The position numbers and the translations under genes were made by a program. Positions 5,590 to 6,832 of a stretch of 6,832 nt of DNA are shown piece after piece. Source of the DNA: Methanosarcina sp. (GTDB lineage Archaea; Halobacteriota; Methanosarcinia; Methanosarcinales; Methanosarcinaceae); contig JAMXLQ010000087.1 of the NCBI GenBank assembly GCA_024280975.1, forward strand, positions 1 through 6,832. Direction: 5' to 3'. Position 1 is the first letter of the stretch. Each line of letters starts with the position of its first letter. Below the pieces are notes generated by a model that saw only the letters and a list, made by a program, of their open reading frames with translations, made no database searches and was not told the DNA's origin.

Positions 5590-5806
5590 ATTTGGAGATA
5601 TCTGCACAAATCGTTGTCCTGACCGGCATAATTGCTACATTCTGAAGACATCTTTTTTAATAGAAGCTGCAGACCTATTAGCCTCAGAAATTAATTCAGA
5701 AGATACCAACGGTCTGTTTTTAACTTCTTTTGTTCCTTACTGTTCCGCACCTGAAGCATACATCAACGGAGCTGTATATGATTACCAACCCACCGTTGAA
5801 AACTAA
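5558..5806 (+). CDS. Small Cys-rich protein, possible metal-binding, unknown function
   Basis: An 82-residue protein starting at the leaderless ATG. It has C3, then C16, C20 and C26 (CTNRCPDRHNC), and C62 near the C-terminus. C16/C20/C26 with H24 could bind zinc or an iron-sulfur cluster, but the spacing fits no family I can name. The middle (31-46) is a helix, LIEAADLLASEI. The sequence is acidic overall. It overlaps the next gene by 29 bases, so the two are probably co-expressed. It sits between head genes and connector genes but does not resemble a structural protein. An accessory or regulatory role is a guess. Confidence 0.55.
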   Translation: MLCFANPQTTEFGDICTNRCPDRHNCYILKTSFLIEAADLLASEINSEDTNGLFLTSFVPYCSAPEAYINGAVYDYQPTVEN

Positions 5807-6098
5807 TGTAAGCTGCTCAAATCCTGAATGTTCTAACCTAATCACGATCTCCATCGAACAAAAGAGGGAACTTTTAACAGAAAATTTCTTGAAATATGGG
5901 AAAATATCCTTAATCTATTGCTCAAAAGCTTGTCAGGAAGCGCACCAGGCCAAACTTTCTGAATCTAAGTTTTTTGAAAAAGGTAATTTAAAAAATCATT
6001 CATCAGCACTGATAAAAAAAGAGTTTACGTTTAAAAAAAGATGGAGAAGGTCTAAACAGCTTAGGAAGAAAAAGCAGGTTTCTTTATCTTCATACTAA
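5778..6098 (+). CDS. Treble-clef-like zinc finger protein with basic tail
   Basis: A 106-residue protein. I choose the ATG at 5778, preceded by GGAG (5768-5771) at six bases, over the TTG at 5730, which has no site and lies far inside the upstream gene. The N-terminal half has C13-x4-C18 (CSNPEC) and, 29 residues later, C48-x3-C52 with H56 (YCSKACQEAH), a TRASH/treble-clef-like pattern expected to bind one zinc. The C-terminal half, especially residues 80-99 (KKEFTFKKRWRRSKQLRKKK), is strongly basic and probably contacts nucleic acid. Zinc finger plus basic tail suggests a DNA- or RNA-binding viral regulator or accessory factor; the target is unknown. It overlaps the Cys-rich gene by 29 bases. 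Confidence 0.6.
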   Translation: MITNPPLKTNVSCSNPECSNLITISIEQKRELLTENFLKYGKISLIYCSKACQEAHQAKLSESKFFEKGNLKNHSSALIKKEFTFKKRWRRSKQLRKKKQVSLSSY

Positions 6099-6117
6099 TT
6101 TTCAATTTTCTTTTTTT
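6099..6117 (+). terminator. Oligo-T tract, possible archaeal terminator
   Basis: Directly after the zinc-finger gene stop come T-rich runs, including TTTT (6106-6109), one C, then seven T (6111-6117). Archaeal RNA polymerase commonly terminates at such tracts without a hairpin. The tract merges into the next promoter, so the T-richness could equally belong to the promoter element. Confidence 0.35.
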
Positions 6118-6132
6118 GATTTTCTTTTATAT
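6113..6132 (+). promoter_or_regulatory. Second copy of the viral TATA promoter element (leaderless)
   Basis: TTTTTGATTTTCTTTTATAT matches the capsid operon promoter (1625-1644) at 19 of 20 bases. It ends the same 24 bases before its ATG (6156). The TATA core is 6126-6132. No Shine-Dalgarno precedes 6156. The paired promoters suggest that the head and connector operons respond to the same factor at the same stage. Confidence 0.8.
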
Positions 6133-6155
6133 TCTTTCTTAATCTCCTTTTCAAC

Positions 6156-6551
6156 ATGGCTCTGTGTTCTGTCGATTACGTCAAGTCAAAAATATTTTTC
6201 AACACCCTTAAAGATATTGACATTTTGGAGATCATCGAAGAAACTAGTGAGGACGTTCTTGCCTTATGTGAAACTACAGATGAGATCAATCCATATGTAA
6301 TTTTAGCTGGAAAATATGCCATCCTCGCGGCAGTTCTTACAAAAATGAAAACTACTGGAGAATTAGCAGCCAGTTATAAGACCCCAGGGTATAGTCAGCA
6401 GAACACAACAGACCAGGACATTGAGAGGTTTGAAAAAACAGCAGACATTTACATCGAAAAGTATAGGTCTGCCAGATCCACTGCCTTTGCGAGTCCTTCT
6501 TTTAGTGTAGGGTTTTCAAATCATTTTTGTAGTGACTGGAGAGGGCATTAA
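6156..6551 (+). CDS. Probable head-tail adaptor (connector) protein
   Basis: A 131-residue largely helical protein resembling the head-completion/adaptor proteins that sit under the portal of tailed viruses (gp6/gp15-like). Features are an N-terminal CSVDYVKSKI helix, DILEIIEETSEDVLALC (22-38), then a long helix KYAILAAVLTKMKTTGELAAS (53-73) and a second one, DIERFEKTADIYIEKYRSAR (88-107). Adaptors of this type bind the portal ring after packaging and receive the head-closure protein. Position supports the call: it is downstream of the capsid gene and one base overlaps the start of a probable closure protein (TAATG at 6549-6553). The transcript starts at the ATG from the promoter at 6113. The last 24 residues (FSVGFSNHFCSDWRGH) are non-helical and not conserved as far as I can judge. 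Confidence 0.62.
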   Translation: MALCSVDYVKSKIFFNTLKDIDILEIIEETSEDVLALCETTDEINPYVILAGKYAILAAVLTKMKTTGELAASYKTPGYSQQNTTDQDIERFEKTADIYIEKYRSARSTAFASPSFSVGFSNHFCSDWRGH

Positions 6552-6832
6552 TGTTTTTCTCGTCTACTGTCACCCTGAAACCTTGCGTTTCCAATAACGG
6601 ATGGGATGATGATTACGGTCTTCCCTCTTATCCAAAATGTAACTATCAAAAAATTGAGAAACTTATCACGGGGAAAGGTGATCAACAATTTTTAACTTGT
6701 GCTTGGGTGCAGTTTCCTCCAGGGACAAAAATTGAAGAAACTGACCAGATTATTTTGCCTGATGGAACCACAGCTCCAATTATTCTACTAAATAGGGTCA
6801 AGCCTCCTTTTTCAGAGGTTGAAATTTGCGTT
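6551..6832 (+). CDS. Probable head-closure (neck) protein, N-terminal part
   Basis: The frame runs from the ATG at 6551 to the right edge (94 codons, no stop), so the C-terminus is outside the window. The start overlaps the previous stop by one base (TAATG), which indicates translational coupling. The visible part is beta-rich: FLTCAWVQFPPGTKIEETDQIILPDGTTAPIILL contains the 'e.tD.I.LPDGT..pI' pattern seen in small beta-barrel head-closure/stopper proteins of tailed viruses. It has C12, C30, C50 and C93. The order adaptor then closure is the usual one. The function is inferred from gene order and this pattern. A minor tail protein is the alternative. Confidence 0.55.
   Translation, partial: MFFSSTVTLKPCVSNNGWDDDYGLPSYPKCNYQKIEKLITGKGDQQFLTCAWVQFPPGTKIEETDQIILPDGTTAPIILLNRVKPPFSEVEICV

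Noticed and set aside
5730..5777. N-terminal extension of the zinc-finger gene to TTG 5730
   Set aside because: There is no ribosome binding site before the TTG, while ATG 5778 has GGAG at good spacing; the extra 16 residues are out-of-frame reading of the upstream gene.

Overview
The window looks like a piece of a Methanosarcina-type (Methanosarcinales) archaeal genome in which the structural module of a head-tail virus or provirus lies next to cellular genes. Four things point to archaea. A C-terminal piece of a FilR1-type methanogen regulator sits at the left edge. Next to it is an archaeal-style UbiA prenyltransferase. Several promoters have a TATA box about 26 bases before an ATG, which implies leaderless mRNAs. 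Genes inside the operon use Shine-Dalgarno sites instead. The genus is inferred from protein resemblance and is not proven.

Left part (1-1382): two convergent cellular-type genes overlap at their 3' ends by 38 bases: the end of a FilR1-like regulator on the + strand and a complete UbiA-family membrane prenyltransferase on the - strand. A 285-base AT-rich spacer (1383-1667) follows. It holds an 18-bp perfect palindrome, an imperfect direct repeat with a 60-base period, and a strong viral promoter. This is the boundary between cellular-type and viral-type genes. No integrase, tRNA or attachment site was recognised.

Right part (1668-6832), all on the + strand: a virion morphogenesis block. In order it holds a prohead protease fused to a coiled-coil scaffold (with a probable nested scaffold start), a two-domain beta-rich probable decoration protein, an HK97-fold encapsulin-like major capsid protein, a small protein with a C-terminal coiled coil, a second beta-rich virion protein and a 53-codon small ORF. 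Two small overlapping Cys-rich proteins under their own promoter come next. The block ends with a probable head-tail adaptor and the first 94 codons of a probable head-closure protein. Terminase and portal genes, which usually precede the protease, are absent from the window.

The genes appear to form at least three transcription units. The first starts at 1668 (protease to the small ORF), the second at 5558 (Cys-rich pair), and the third at 6156 (connectors). The promoters of the first and third share 19 of 20 bases at identical distance from their start codons, which suggests coordinated expression of the head and connector genes. I did not find evidence of a wholly new defence or enzymatic system. 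The most novel-looking items are the shared promoter element, the nested scaffold start and the two unrecognised Cys-rich proteins.
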